Source of the DNA: Pseudomonas sp. ERMR1:02
Lineage (GTDB): Bacteria; Pseudomonadota; Gammaproteobacteria; Pseudomonadales; Pseudomonadaceae
NCBI RefSeq assembly: GCF_002277815.1
Contig: NZ_NKJI01000002.1
Span: forward strand, 248,001-312,000
Direction of reading: 5' to 3'
Length of the DNA stretch: 64,000 nucleotides
Position 1 is the stretch's first letter. Each line of letters opens with the position of its first letter. Of the stretch, positions 10,312-22,758 are shown piece by piece. The position numbers were made by a program, and so were the translations under genes. Below the pieces are notes generated by a model that ran no database searches, was not told the DNA's origin, and was given only the letters and a program-made list of their open reading frames with translations.

Positions 10312-10948
10312 CCTTGACCTCCTCAAAATGTGAACCTTCGCCCGTGGCATCCCAGATCAGACGCGGGTCGAAACTCATCGCTGACAGCATGGTGAATACC
10401 ACCACCAGGCCAAAGAACAGAATGCCCAGGCGCGGCTCGATATCGGCCAGAGCTTGAAATTTCACCAGCGAGGCCACCAGGGCGACCACGATCACGTCGA
10501 GCATCGACCAATAACCGATGACCTCGACGAAGCGGTACATCTTCGAGCGCTCTTCGCGGGCCCACAGGCTGTTGCGCTGAACGGTCACCAGCAGCAGGGT
10601 CAGGGCGACGAACTTGATGCCCGGTACGGCAATGCTGGCGATGAAAATGATCAGGGCAATGTCCCAGGCTCCGTGCTCCCAGAAATCCAGCACACCGGCC
10701 ATAATCGTGCTGTCGGCGCCGTTACCGACCATTTTGGTGTTCATCACCGGCAACAGATTGGCGGGGATGTAAAACACCAGCGAGGTGAGCAAGTACGCCC
10801 AGGTCCGGGTCAGCGAGTTGGTCTTGCGCCGGTGCAGCGGGGCGCCACAGCGCTCGCATTCATGGGGTTCATGGGTCATGTCACAGGCCAGTCCGCAGGT
10901 GTGACACAGGCACAGGTTCAGATCGCTGGCGACTGGAGGTATTGTCAT
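10292..10948 (-). CDS. pqiA: PqiA-type membrane protein, C-terminal-half paralogue
   Basis: Inner-membrane partner of PqiB in intermembrane lipid transport. The N-terminus carries a zinc-ribbon-like cysteine set (CHTCGLACD and CERCGA), followed by four membrane helices. E. coli PqiA is one protein with two such modules; here each module is its own gene, and this is the downstream one. The ATG at 10948 overlaps the upstream gene's stop as ATGA; a GTG at 10960 is an alternative. About 218 aa. Because both genes keep an intact zinc ribbon and are coupled by ATGA, I read the split as natural, not as a frameshift. Confidence 0.83.
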   Translation of the reverse strand: MTIPPVASDLNLCLCHTCGLACDMTHEPHECERCGAPLHRRKTNSLTRTWAYLLTSLVFYIPANLLPVMNTKMVGNGADSTIMAGVLDFWEHGAWDIALIIFIASIAVPGIKFVALTLLLVTVQRNSLWAREERSKMYRFVEVIGYWSMLDVIVVALVASLVKFQALADIEPRLGILFFGLVVVFTMLSAMSFDPRLIWDATGEGSHFEEVKDEATSH

Positions 10949-11541
10949 GGGATGTCCCACAGATCACGCACATCGCGACCGGCAATGCGGATCATCATCA
11001 GGCTGAGAATGGCCAGCGCGAACAGACCGATACCGGGCAGCACATCCAGCAACCCGGCGAGTTTGATCACCGCGACCATCGCCCCCAGCAGGCAGACTTC
11101 CAGCATGCTCCAGGGCCTGAGGGTTTCCAGCCAGCGCATGCAGAACTTGAATCCCGGCGAGCGCCGATTGCTCAGGGCGAAACTCAGGACCCAGATCAGC
11201 AGCAACAGTTGGAAAATCGGCGCGATGATCATGGCAATCGCCGCCACCATCGCGATGAAAGTGATCGGACCCAGACTCAGGGCCAGCACCGAATCCCACA
11301 GCGTCGCGCTGTTTTTCAAGCCTTTGAGGCTGATGCTCATGACCGGGTAGAAATTGGCAAAAGTCCACAACATCAGCGCAGTGAAGGTCAATGCGAGCCG
11401 CTGCTGCACCGTCAGACCGTTATAGCGCTGGAGCACGCCGCCGCAGCGTGTGCACAGGGTTTTCTGATGTTTGGCGAGCGTGACTTTCTCGTACACGCTG
11501 TCGCAGTGCTCGCAGATGATCAGTGGGTCACTCATCGCCAT
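10945..11541 (-). CDS. pqiA: PqiA-type membrane protein, N-terminal-half paralogue
   Basis: First gene of the pqi operon. It begins with a zinc ribbon (CEHCDSVYEKVTL and CTRCGG), followed by a four-helix PqiA domain (LALTFTALMLWTFANFYPVM onward). With the next gene it rebuilds the two-module architecture of E. coli PqiA. The role is presumed lipid handling at the inner membrane together with PqiB and PqiC; induction by paraquat gave the family its name. Starts at 11541 or 11535 are both possible (MAMSDPL); neither has a strong Shine-Dalgarno. 198 aa. Confidence 0.82.
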   Translation of the reverse strand: MAMSDPLIICEHCDSVYEKVTLAKHQKTLCTRCGGVLQRYNGLTVQQRLALTFTALMLWTFANFYPVMSISLKGLKNSATLWDSVLALSLGPITFIAMVAAIAMIIAPIFQLLLLIWVLSFALSNRRSPGFKFCMRWLETLRPWSMLEVCLLGAMVAVIKLAGLLDVLPGIGLFALAILSLMMIRIAGRDVRDLWDIP

Positions 11542-11648
11542 GGGTCAGGCTCGACAGGATTCAGGAATTGATGAGCACCCCCTCAATATAGAAGTGACTT
11601 GCAATTGAGCAAATCGAAAGGCTCAAAGGGCTCATCAACCCCGCTACT

Positions 11649-11761
11649 GATCGTTCCTACGCTCCGCGTGGGAATGCCTCTAGGGACGCTCCGCGTTCCA
11701 GCTCTGGAAAGGGACGCGGAGCGTCCCGGGCTGCATTCCCACGCGGAGCGTGGGAACGATC
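11649..11761. repeat. Long inverted repeat, gatcgttcc(c/t)acgctccgcg family
   Basis: Outer arms gatcgttcctacgctccgcg and their inverse enclose inner arms (gggacgctccgcg and its inverse), giving a nested hairpin of about 113 bp. The same family recurs at 14176-14288 and 47071-47205. It is distinct in sequence from the REP elements. Confidence 0.85.
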
Positions 11762-11770
11762 TGCGGGGGC

Positions 11771-15671
<3,901 letters not shown>

Positions 15672-15832
15672 AAAGACCTCGTTATTGGTTTTATTAACGC
15701 CAGGAGCAGCCGGTTTCATCCGCCGAGCACTTCCCCTGTAGCGCGTTGACGACTATCTTGGGCGAGCCTTGCGGTTCCATCTATCCACTTTAAGCAGCAC
15801 TAAGCGCACCAAAAGAGTGCGCGAGATCACCC

Positions 15833-16789
15833 ATGACAGACGCTATGACAGACCTTGTGAAAGTGTGCAATTCACTACAGGTTCAAGCCTTCAACACCGC
15901 CGATGTCGCCGAGCAAATCCGCGCCACACCGGGTTGGGTCCAGCATTATCAGCAGATGTCGCCGGGGCATTTCGCAGGCTTGGTGCGCTATCTGGATTTG
16001 CAGGGCGTGGAGATTTACGAAGAGTCCATGAACACTCGGGTCGAGCAGAATTTCAGCGCGCCGCAGGGTTCGCTGGCGTTCTGTTTCGATCGCAGTGACA
16101 ACGCGCTGTACGTGTTGAATGGCGAAAGCCGCAACATCTGGATTACCCCGGAGAACTATCAGGAAATCGCCGTGGTGTTCGGGCCGGAGTTTGTCCAGCG
16201 TCATGCACTGGACGTTGCCAGGCTGGAAGGGTTGTTCATGGCGCCGCTCAATTCGCAGCAGAATGCGCTGTTCAGCCGTTGGCTCAGCGGCACGCTGACA
16301 CGGCTGTCGCAGACGCTCGATCCACCGAGCCGTGAAGCCCTGACCGAGCAATTGCTGGACGATTGCCTGTTCATCCTCGACAACGCTTGCGTCTGTCTCG
16401 ATCAAGGCGCGTTGCAGCGCCGGGCGGGGGAGCGGGCGATCATGAAGCGGGTAGGGGAATGGGCGGCGGACACCCCGGAAGAACACCTCAATCTACTGGA
16501 GTTGTCGCAGGTCGCCGGGGTTTCATTGCGCCAGTTGCAGCATGCGTTCAAGACCTACACCGGTATGGCGCCGACCCAATGGCTGCGCCTGCGCCGACTC
16601 AACAGCGCCCGCCGAGAATTGCTCAGCCGCACGCCGACGCAAACCACCGTCGCCGAAGTGGCGATGCACTGGTCGTTCTGGCATTTGGGCCGGTTTTCCA
16701 GCAGCTATCGCGCGCTGTTCAAGGAGTTGCCCAGCGACACGCTGAAACGAGTGAGCACAACGCAATCCGGTGGCCGTGGGCGCCGTTAG
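15833..16789 (+). CDS. AraC-family transcriptional regulator
   Basis: DNA-binding regulator, 318 aa. An N-terminal sensor region of about 200 residues shows no family I can name. The C-terminus has two helix-turn-helix units of AraC type: NLLELSQVAGVSLRQLQHAF and TVAEVAMHWSFWHLGRFSSS, followed by the usual YRALFKELPS. It is transcribed away from spuB, so the polyamine operon is the natural target and a polyamine or glutamylated derivative the natural effector (inference). Its stop overlaps the convergent XRE-cupin gene by 4 bp. The ATG at 15845 is an alternative start. Confidence 0.82.
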   Translation: MTDAMTDLVKVCNSLQVQAFNTADVAEQIRATPGWVQHYQQMSPGHFAGLVRYLDLQGVEIYEESMNTRVEQNFSAPQGSLAFCFDRSDNALYVLNGESRNIWITPENYQEIAVVFGPEFVQRHALDVARLEGLFMAPLNSQQNALFSRWLSGTLTRLSQTLDPPSREALTEQLLDDCLFILDNACVCLDQGALQRRAGERAIMKRVGEWAADTPEEHLNLLELSQVAGVSLRQLQHAFKTYTGMAPTQWLRLRRLNSARRELLSRTPTQTTVAEVAMHWSFWHLGRFSSSYRALFKELPSDTLKRVSTTQSGGRGRR

Positions 16790-17382
16790 AAGGTCGGCGG
16801 GGTGATCACCCAAATCACCACCGCATCCACATCGCCGGGGTTGCCGTAGCGGTGTGGTTCCTGGCTCGAAAAACTGAAGCTGTCGCCTTCGTTGAGCTGA
16901 AAGTAGCGCTCGCCGACCCACAACTCGAAACTGCCCGACAGCAGATAACCGGCTTCTTCGCCTTCGTGGCTGTAGCTTTGCTGGCTGTACGTGCCCGGTG
17001 GGAAACGGGAGTGGAGCATTTCCAGTTGCCGGTTGGGTGTCGGAGTCAGCAACTGGTCGACGATGCCGTCCTCGTAATGCACGCTCAGGCGACTGTTCTT
17101 GCGCACTACCACACCATCGTCTTCGGGATTGGTGTTGGCTTCGCTGGCGAAGAACCACTGGATCGTCACCCCGAGACTGCGGGCGATATTGAACAGTGCC
17201 GGGATCGACGGGTAGGCGAGGTTGCGTTCCAGTTGGCTGATGTAGCCGGCGGTCAGCTCGCTTTGTTGCGCCAGCTCCGCCAGCGTCATGCCCCGGCGCT
17301 TGCGCAGGCCGCGAATGCGTGTGCCGAGGAAATGCGGTTCGGCGGTGCCGGTTGCGGGCTGTGTCGCGCTGCTGTTGCTCAT
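16786..17382 (-). CDS. XRE-cupin transcriptional regulator
   Basis: 198-aa regulator with a lambda-repressor-type HTH at about residues 19-73 (IRGLRKRRGMTLAELAQQSE then TAGYISQLERN) and a C-terminal cupin (HEGEEAGYLLSGSFELWVGE, SFSFSSQEPHRYGNPG) that should bind a small ligand. The architecture matches PuuR-like and related amine or amino-acid responsive repressors. The start at 17382 is used; upstream in-frame codons come from a REP element and are rejected. Its neighbours upstream are a flavin oxidoreductase and an orphan solute-binding protein, which share a divergent promoter containing a 9-bp dyad (19702-19728) that this protein might bind. Confidence 0.82.
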   Translation of the reverse strand: MSNSSATQPATGTAEPHFLGTRIRGLRKRRGMTLAELAQQSELTAGYISQLERNLAYPSIPALFNIARSLGVTIQWFFASEANTNPEDDGVVVRKNSRLSVHYEDGIVDQLLTPTPNRQLEMLHSRFPPGTYSQQSYSHEGEEAGYLLSGSFELWVGERYFQLNEGDSFSFSSQEPHRYGNPGDVDAVVIWVITPPTF

Positions 17383-17417
17383 GGTCAATTCCGAACCGGG
17401 GGGAATGGCGCAAATCC

Positions 17418-17521
17418 CTGTAGGAGCGAGCCTGCTAGCGATGGTCGCTAACGATAACGCTGAAAGCCTGACACCCAGCGGTGTTCTGGGGTTCATCGCG
17501 AGCAGAGCTCGCTCCTACAGG
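17418..17521. repeat. REPIN-like inverted REP pair
   Basis: tgtaggagcgagcctgctag and its inverse form flank about 50 bp, between the XRE-cupin gene and the oxidoreductase stop. One arm has ctag where ctcg is usual. Confidence 0.82.
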
Positions 17522-17560
17522 GTTGGTGTTAGCCATTAAGGTCCCGGAGTATAAACAGCC

Positions 17561-19522
17561 TTAAAGCTCCCACGCGACTTTCAAGCCTTCATAAATCGCT
17601 TCTTCAGCGGTTCGCGGGGCCAGGCAGTCACCGATACGGCGGTATTCCACCAACCCTTGCAACTCGGCACCCAGCGTATCCACCGGCTGATGCCCCTGGC
17701 ACAGCACCAGCGTATCGATGTTTTCCAGCAGCATCGGTTCGCCACTGGCGGTGTGTTGCAGGTAGACGGTGTTGTCGTCGCAGCCGTACAGCCGTGCATA
17801 AGGGGTGATGGGAATACCAAGTTTGTGCAGTTCGCCGGCCAGTTGATCACGCACATACAGCGGCAGGTTTTCCCCGCAATGGGTGCCGTTGACCGCCAGT
17901 TGCACCTGATGCCCGGCACGGGTCAGGCGCTCGGCGATGCCGGGGCCGATCCAGTCGCAGCGCCAATCAACCACCACCACCGAACGGCCGATCTGCACCT
18001 CGTCGCGCAGCACCTGCCAGGCATCCACCACCTGCAATTCGCCGCCGCGCTCGAAGTGCGGCCAATACGGTTCGGCGCCGGTGGCCACGATCACCATGTC
18101 CGGTTTTTCCTGCTCCACCAACGCACGGTCGACTCGGGTGTTGCGCACCACGCGCACCCCGGCCAATTCCATTTCCCGTTGCAGATTGGTGCTGGCGCCG
18201 CCGAACTCGCTGCGCCGTGGCAGCAACTGCGCGAGTAGCACCTGGCCGCCGAGTTGCGAACTGGCTTCATACAGCGTCACCTCATGCCCGCGTTGGGCGG
18301 CAACGGCGGCGGCTTTCATGCCGGCAGGACCGCCGCCGGCAATCATGATGCGTTTGCGGGTTTTCGCCGCCTGTCGTTGCCCAAAAATCAGTTCACGGCC
18401 GGTTTCCGGATGCTGGATGCAGGAAATCGGCAGTCCTTTGTGGAAGTGCCCGATGCACGCCTGATTACAGGCAATGCACGCGCGCACGTCTTCGACATGG
18501 CCGGTGCCGGTCTTGTTGGGCATTTGCGGGTCGCAGATCAGCGCCCGGGTCATGCCGCAGACATCGGCCTGACCACGGGCGATCATCAGCTCGGCCTCCT
18601 GGGGCTGGTTGATACGCCCGGTGACGAACAATGGAATGTTCAGGCTGGCCTTGAACGTCCCTCCCTCCTTGGCCAGATACGCCGCTTCAATCGCCATCGG
18701 CGGCACGATATGCACCGCGCCACCCAGTGACGCCGAGGTCCCGGCAACGATGTGCACGTAATCCAGTCGCGCCTGCAGCGACTGCACGGCCGCCAGGGAT
18801 TCGTCTTCGGTCAGGCCTTCAGGGTCACGCTCGTCGGCGGAAATGCGCAGGCCGATGATGAACTCTTCGTCGGTACTGGCACGCACGGCCGCAATGATTT
18901 CACGCAGGAAACGCAGGCGCTGTTCCAATTCACCGTTGTAACCATCGGTGCGGCGGTTGACACGCGGGTTGATGAATTGCGCCGGCAGATAGCCGTGGCT
19001 GGCCACCACTTCGACGCCGTCAATTCCTGCCTGATGCAGGCGCCGGGCGGCAGCGGCATAACCGGCGACAATCTCGTCGATCATCGCCTGATCCAGCGCG
19101 CGTGGCATCACCCGGAATCGCTCGTTGGGCACCGCCGAAGCGGAGTAGGCCACCGCCAGCAGGCCATCGCTGGACTCCATGATTTCCCGCCCCGGATGGA
19201 ACACCTGGGACAGCACCACGGTGCCGTGGGCATGGCAGGTTTGCGCGATTTGCCGGTAGCCATCGATGCAGGCGTCGTCGGTGGCCATCAGCACATGGGA
19301 GGTGTACCGCGCGCTGTCATGCACGCCGGCCACTTGCAGCACGATCAACCCGGCACCGCCTTCGGCACGCGCCCTGTGATAGGCGATCAGTTGCTCGTTC
19401 ACCATGTTGTCGGTGGGCATTGAAGTGTCGTGACCGCTGGACATGATACGGTTTTTCAGGCGCTTGCCACGGATCTGCAAGGGTTCGAACAGGTGCGCAA
19501 AGGCAGGTGTCGGCGTCGACAT
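17561..19522 (-). CDS. NADH:flavin oxidoreductase with FeS and NAD(P)-binding domains (2,4-dienoyl-CoA reductase/trimethylamine dehydrogenase family)
   Basis: A 653-aa multi-domain flavoenzyme. Residues about 10-340 form an old-yellow-enzyme TIM barrel for FMN. ACIACNQACIGHFHKGLPIS followed by Cys is a 4Fe-4S cluster motif, and from about 385 a second half has an FAD/NAD-binding Rossmann motif (RIMIAGGGPAGMKAAAVAA). This is the layout of trimethylamine dehydrogenase, dienoyl-CoA reductase and the demethylases acting on dimethylglycine or N-methylproline. The start at 19522 is taken because GGAG precedes it and codons upstream fall in a REP. Neighbouring regulator and solute-binding genes suggest catabolism of an imported N-methylated or amine compound, but the substrate is unknown. 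Confidence 0.8.
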   Translation of the reverse strand: MSTPTPAFAHLFEPLQIRGKRLKNRIMSSGHDTSMPTDNMVNEQLIAYHRARAEGGAGLIVLQVAGVHDSARYTSHVLMATDDACIDGYRQIAQTCHAHGTVVLSQVFHPGREIMESSDGLLAVAYSASAVPNERFRVMPRALDQAMIDEIVAGYAAAARRLHQAGIDGVEVVASHGYLPAQFINPRVNRRTDGYNGELEQRLRFLREIIAAVRASTDEEFIIGLRISADERDPEGLTEDESLAAVQSLQARLDYVHIVAGTSASLGGAVHIVPPMAIEAAYLAKEGGTFKASLNIPLFVTGRINQPQEAELMIARGQADVCGMTRALICDPQMPNKTGTGHVEDVRACIACNQACIGHFHKGLPISCIQHPETGRELIFGQRQAAKTRKRIMIAGGGPAGMKAAAVAAQRGHEVTLYEASSQLGGQVLLAQLLPRRSEFGGASTNLQREMELAGVRVVRNTRVDRALVEQEKPDMVIVATGAEPYWPHFERGGELQVVDAWQVLRDEVQIGRSVVVVDWRCDWIGPGIAERLTRAGHQVQLAVNGTHCGENLPLYVRDQLAGELHKLGIPITPYARLYGCDDNTVYLQHTASGEPMLLENIDTLVLCQGHQPVDTLGAELQGLVEYRRIGDCLAPRTAEEAIYEGLKVAWEL

Positions 19523-19548
19523 GGTGCGGATACTCCAGGCAGGCTGAC

Positions 19549-19651
19549 CTGTAGGAGCGAGCTTGTTCGCGATGGACGTTAACGATAACGCGTGTTGTCT
19601 GGATAAACGCGTCGCCCTCAGGTCCATCGCGAGCAAGCTCGCTCCTACAGA
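19549..19651. repeat. REPIN-like inverted REP pair
   Basis: Inverted copies of tgtaggagcgagcttgttcg and its complement lie in the 19523-19854 divergent promoter region, nearer the oxidoreductase start. The rest of the gap is AT-rich promoter DNA with a dyad at 19702-19728. Confidence 0.82.
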
Positions 19652-19701
19652 GGTAGCAGGTTTTCGGCGTAGTTATTATTGCGCTATAGAAATTTACCGG
19701 C

Positions 19702-19728
19702 AGTAAAAAATCAACTTGTTTTTTTACT
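19702..19728. promoter_or_regulatory. Dyad operator candidate in divergent promoter
   Basis: agtaaaaaa (19702-19710) and its exact inverse ttttttact (19720-19728) are separated by 9 bp, between the oxidoreductase and the solute-binding protein gene. Spacing and location suit an operator for the nearby XRE-cupin regulator. No hairpin-terminator context. Confidence 0.4.
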
Positions 19729-19854
19729 ATCGCTTGCAGTAGTTTTGTTTCGAGCCCGCTCCTGGGGCCGCACCATAAACAAAAAGCCTCACTAACAATA
19801 AAAAAGGGCCAGACGGGCGTGCACCCCCGATGGCACCTGCACGAGGAACCATTG

Positions 19855-20904
19855 ATGAAATCGAATACGCTCAAGCACGGTTTTTATCCCTTGGCATTGT
19901 CCCTGGCCATGGGCCTGGGCAGCGCTCAGGCCGCATCGGACATGGTGGTGGTCGGTTACGGCGGCGCCGGCCAAAAAGCCCAGGACGTGGCGTTTTTCCA
20001 GCCTTTCAGCGTGGTGGATCAAAGCAAAGTGATCCAGAGCGAGTACAACGGCGAGATGGCCAGGATCAAAGTCATGGTCGACACCGGCAACGTCGACTGG
20101 GACGTGGTGCAGATCGAAGGCCCGGACCTGATGCGCGGTTGCGAAGAGGGCATGTATGAGCGGCTGGACTGGAAACGCGTCGGCCACGCCGATCAGCTGA
20201 TCCCCGAGGCGGCGCAGGAGTGCGGTTCGGCGGCCCTGGTGTGGAGCGTGGCGATCGCCTACGACACCGAAAAACTGGCCCAGGCCCCGACCTCATGGGC
20301 AGATTTCTGGGACGTACAGAAAACCCCCGGCAAACGCGGACTGCGCAAACGCGCGGTGTACAACCTGGAATTCGCGTTGCTGGCTGACGGGGTGAAAGTC
20401 GAGGACGTGTACAAGGTGCTCAACACGCCCAAAGGCGTAGACCGGGCGTTTGCCAAACTCGATCAAATCAAGCCGTACATCCAGTGGTGGGAGGCTGGCG
20501 CGCAACCGCCGCAATGGCTGACTGCCGGCGACGTGGTGATGACCTCGACCTATAGCGGACGTATCGCTTCGGCGGCGCAAAACGGCAGTCATCTGGGGCT
20601 GGTATGGCCCGGCAGCCTGTATGGCATGGATTACTGGGCGATCATCAAGGGCTCCAAACATGTCGATCAGGCCCAGCGCTTTATCGCCTTCGCCAATCAG
20701 CCGGATGCCCAGGTCAACTACGTGAAGCAGATTCCTTACGGCCCCACTAACACCGAGGCCGCCGCACGACTGGACGACAAACTGGCGCAATGGGTGCCGA
20801 CCGCGCCGCAGAACCTCAAGGGCGCGCTGTCGATGGACGTGGGTTTCTGGGTTGATCATGGCGAAGAGCTGGAAGAGCGCTTCAACGCCTGGGCCAGTAA
20901 ATAA
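19855..20904 (+). CDS. Periplasmic solute-binding protein, spermidine/putrescine-type fold, orphan
   Basis: Periplasmic receptor of extracellular solute-binding family 1/6, 349 aa from the ATG at 19855, which has GAGGAA upstream and begins the signal peptide (MKSNTLKHG then LALSLAMGLGSAQA). The mature protein has polyamine-receptor-like segments (IPEAAQECGSAALVWSVAIA, DFWDVQKTPGKRGLRK, PYIQWWEAGAQPPQWL) but the ligand cannot be fixed. No permease or ATPase gene is adjacent, so a shared transporter or a sensing role is implied. It is followed by an 11-bp hairpin and then a class II aldolase. Confidence 0.82.
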   Translation: MKSNTLKHGFYPLALSLAMGLGSAQAASDMVVVGYGGAGQKAQDVAFFQPFSVVDQSKVIQSEYNGEMARIKVMVDTGNVDWDVVQIEGPDLMRGCEEGMYERLDWKRVGHADQLIPEAAQECGSAALVWSVAIAYDTEKLAQAPTSWADFWDVQKTPGKRGLRKRAVYNLEFALLADGVKVEDVYKVLNTPKGVDRAFAKLDQIKPYIQWWEAGAQPPQWLTAGDVVMTSTYSGRIASAAQNGSHLGLVWPGSLYGMDYWAIIKGSKHVDQAQRFIAFANQPDAQVNYVKQIPYGPTNTEAAARLDDKLAQWVPTAPQNLKGALSMDVGFWVDHGEELEERFNAWASK

Positions 20905-20914
20905 TAATCGAACG

Positions 20915-20942
20915 CGGCTGGACGTCTGCGCACGTCCAGCCG
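20915..20942. terminator. Intercistronic hairpin after the solute-binding protein
   Basis: cggctggacgt and acgtccagccg pair as an 11-bp perfect stem with a 6-base loop, 10 bases after the stop. No T-run follows, so it is more likely an RNA-stability or partial-attenuation hairpin than a strong intrinsic terminator. Confidence 0.5.
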
Positions 20943-20980
20943 TACTGTCTGCCAGCCGATCCACCTAGAGAACTACAACA

Positions 20981-21765
20981 ATGAATGAGATCGTCACCCA
21001 CCTGACTGTGCGTAGCGCTACTGAGCAGCGCCTGCGTGAAGAACTGGCGGCCTGTTATCGCCTGATTGCGCATTTCCGCATGAGCGATTTGATCTTCACC
21101 CACATCTCGGTGCGTTTGCCGGGGCCTGAGCATCACTTTTTGATCAACCCCTACGGGCTGATGTTCGATGAGATCACGGCGTCCAATCTGGTGAAGATTG
21201 ATCTGGATGGCCGGGCCGTTGAACCGTCGCCTTATCCGGTCAATCCTGCCGGTTTTGTGATTCACAGCGCGATTCACGGGGCCCGTGAAGATGCGCAATG
21301 CGTGCTGCATACCCATACCAAATCCGGATGCGCGGTGGCCGCGTTGAAGTGCGGGTTGTTGCCGGTCAATCAGATTTCCATGGAGTTCTACGGGCGCGTT
21401 GCTTATCACGACTACGAAGGCGTGGCGCTGGACATGAGCGAGCAGCAGCGACTGGTGCAGGATCTGGGGATAAACCGGTGTTGATGCTACGCAACCATGG
21501 TTTGCTGACTGTAGGCGAAACCGTGAGCCAGGCGTTTTTTCGCATGTATTACCTGGAGAAAGCCTGCGAAATCCAGCTGGCGGCGCAGGCTGCCGGGGAG
21601 TTGGTATTGCCGCCAGCCGAGGTCTGCGAACACACCGAGCGTCAGTTCAATGATCCTGGCCGACCACTGGATGACGGCGAGCTGAGCGATCCGGATGCGA
21701 TGCAGTTGGCATGGGCTGCGATGTTTAGATTGCTGGATCGGGTGGCGCCGGGGTATCGGGATTGA
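20981..21765 (+). pseudogene. Class II aldolase/adducin family protein, one frameshift
   Basis: Zinc-dependent class II aldolase or epimerase-like enzyme, about 260 aa once repaired. Metal ligands are visible in VLHTHTKSG (His-x-His) and in LMLRNHGLLT. The frame breaks at the G-run 21466-21469: the text reads QDLGINRC then stop, whereas one extra G gives QDLGDKPVLMLRNHG and continues to the stop at 21765. Only one base is missing and both halves are well conserved, so this may be sequence error. It follows the orphan binding protein on the same strand. The substrate is unknown; relatives act on sugar phosphates or release CO2 and aldehydes from hydroxy-acids. Confidence 0.78.
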
Positions 21766-21799
21766 TCGGGACCCTGTGTTGAATGGGCTGACGCCTTCG

Positions 21800-21895
21800 C
21801 TGTAGGAGCGAGGCTTGCCCGCGAAAGCGGTGTGATAGGTAACAGCGATGTTGAAGCTGCCGGCCTCTTCGCGAGCAAGCTTCGCTCCTACAGGA
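21800..21895. repeat. REPIN-like inverted REP pair
   Basis: tgtaggagcgaggcttgccc at one end and gcaagcttcgctcctacag at the other form an imperfect inverted pair; the two arms are of different REP subtypes. Located between the aldolase and TetR genes. Confidence 0.8.
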
Positions 21896-21989
21896 GCTGG
21901 GGTGTACGCAACATTCGCTCTTGCTGTACAGTCGTTCAGCTCGCAGGCTTTACGCGAGCCTCAATGATTGAATCAGGAGCATGTCGCCC

Positions 21990-22666
21990 ATGAATCAGGA
22001 AGCCCGTTTTTCCCGCATGGAACCGGAGTTGCGCAAGGCCAATCTGATCGAAGCGACGCTGGTGTGCCTCAAGCGTCATGGCTTTCAGGGCGCTTCGATC
22101 CGCAAGATTTCCGCCGAGGCGGGTGTGTCTGTAGGCCTGATCAGCCATCACTATTCCGGCAAGGACGAGCTGGTGGCCGAGGCCTACATGGCGATCACCG
22201 GACGGGTCATGACCCTATTGCGCGACGCCATGGAACAGGCGGCACCCAATGCCGCGAGCGGTTGTCGGCGTTTTTCCGTGGTTCGTTCTCCGCCGAATTG
22301 CTCGATCCGCAACTGATCGACGCCTGGCTGGCGTTCTGGGGCGCGGTGAAAACCGCCGAGGCGATCAACCAGGCTCACGATCATTCCTATGGCGAGTACC
22401 GCGGCATCTTGCGCAAGGTGCTGATGGAACTGGCGCAGGAAGAGGGCTGGGAAAACTTCGACGCCGATCTCGCAGCGATCAGCCTCAGTGCCTTGCTCGA
22501 TGGCCTGTGGCTGGAGTTGGGTCTGAACCCTGGCACCTTCACCCCGGAGCAGGGCATCCAGATTTGCGAGGCCTGGGTCGACGGTTTGCAGGCCGGCGGT
22601 CGCCAGCGCTTTTGCGTAACGACAGGCTGCGTAAAGACAAGCTGCGTGCAGACGAGCAGCTGTTGA
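21990..22666 (+). pseudogene. TetR/AcrR-family (BetI-like) regulator, one frameshift
   Basis: Repressor with an N-terminal TetR helix-turn-helix: LIEATLVCLKRHGFQGASI then KISAEAGVSVGLISHHY, a pattern close to BetI. The C-terminal ligand domain (AWLAFWGAVKTAEAINQAH, LSALLDGLWLELGL) lies in a second frame. The break is at the CC of 22252-22253, where one added C restores PNARERLSAFFRGSF and leads to the stop at 22666 (about 225 aa). The ATG at 21990 is preferred because AGGAG is 10 bases upstream. Likely controls the preceding aldolase and binding-protein unit or the methylamine-type oxidoreductase; the BetI resemblance hints at a betaine-like effector (inference). Confidence 0.78.
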
Positions 22667-22758
22667 TCGTCCGTTCAGCAGTGGCTACTCTCTGGCACTA
22701 ATGCAACAAAACACTCTAATAAGAAATACGCCTTCGGGCCTGTGCAGGACACCCAGCA

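Noticed and set aside
10945..10960. Frameshift joining the two pqiA genes
   Set aside because: Both genes have complete zinc ribbons and helices and an ATGA coupling; the pattern differs from the homopolymer losses elsewhere.
19523..19636. N-terminal extension of the flavin oxidoreductase (and similarly of the XRE-cupin protein at 17383-17496)
   Set aside because: The extra residues come from reading through REP repeats; a proper start with Shine-Dalgarno lies at 19522 (and the family start at 17382).
22688..22705. Sigma-54 promoter before the response regulator (tggcactaatgcaac)
   Set aside because: GG and GC are only 7 bases apart; the required spacing is 10.
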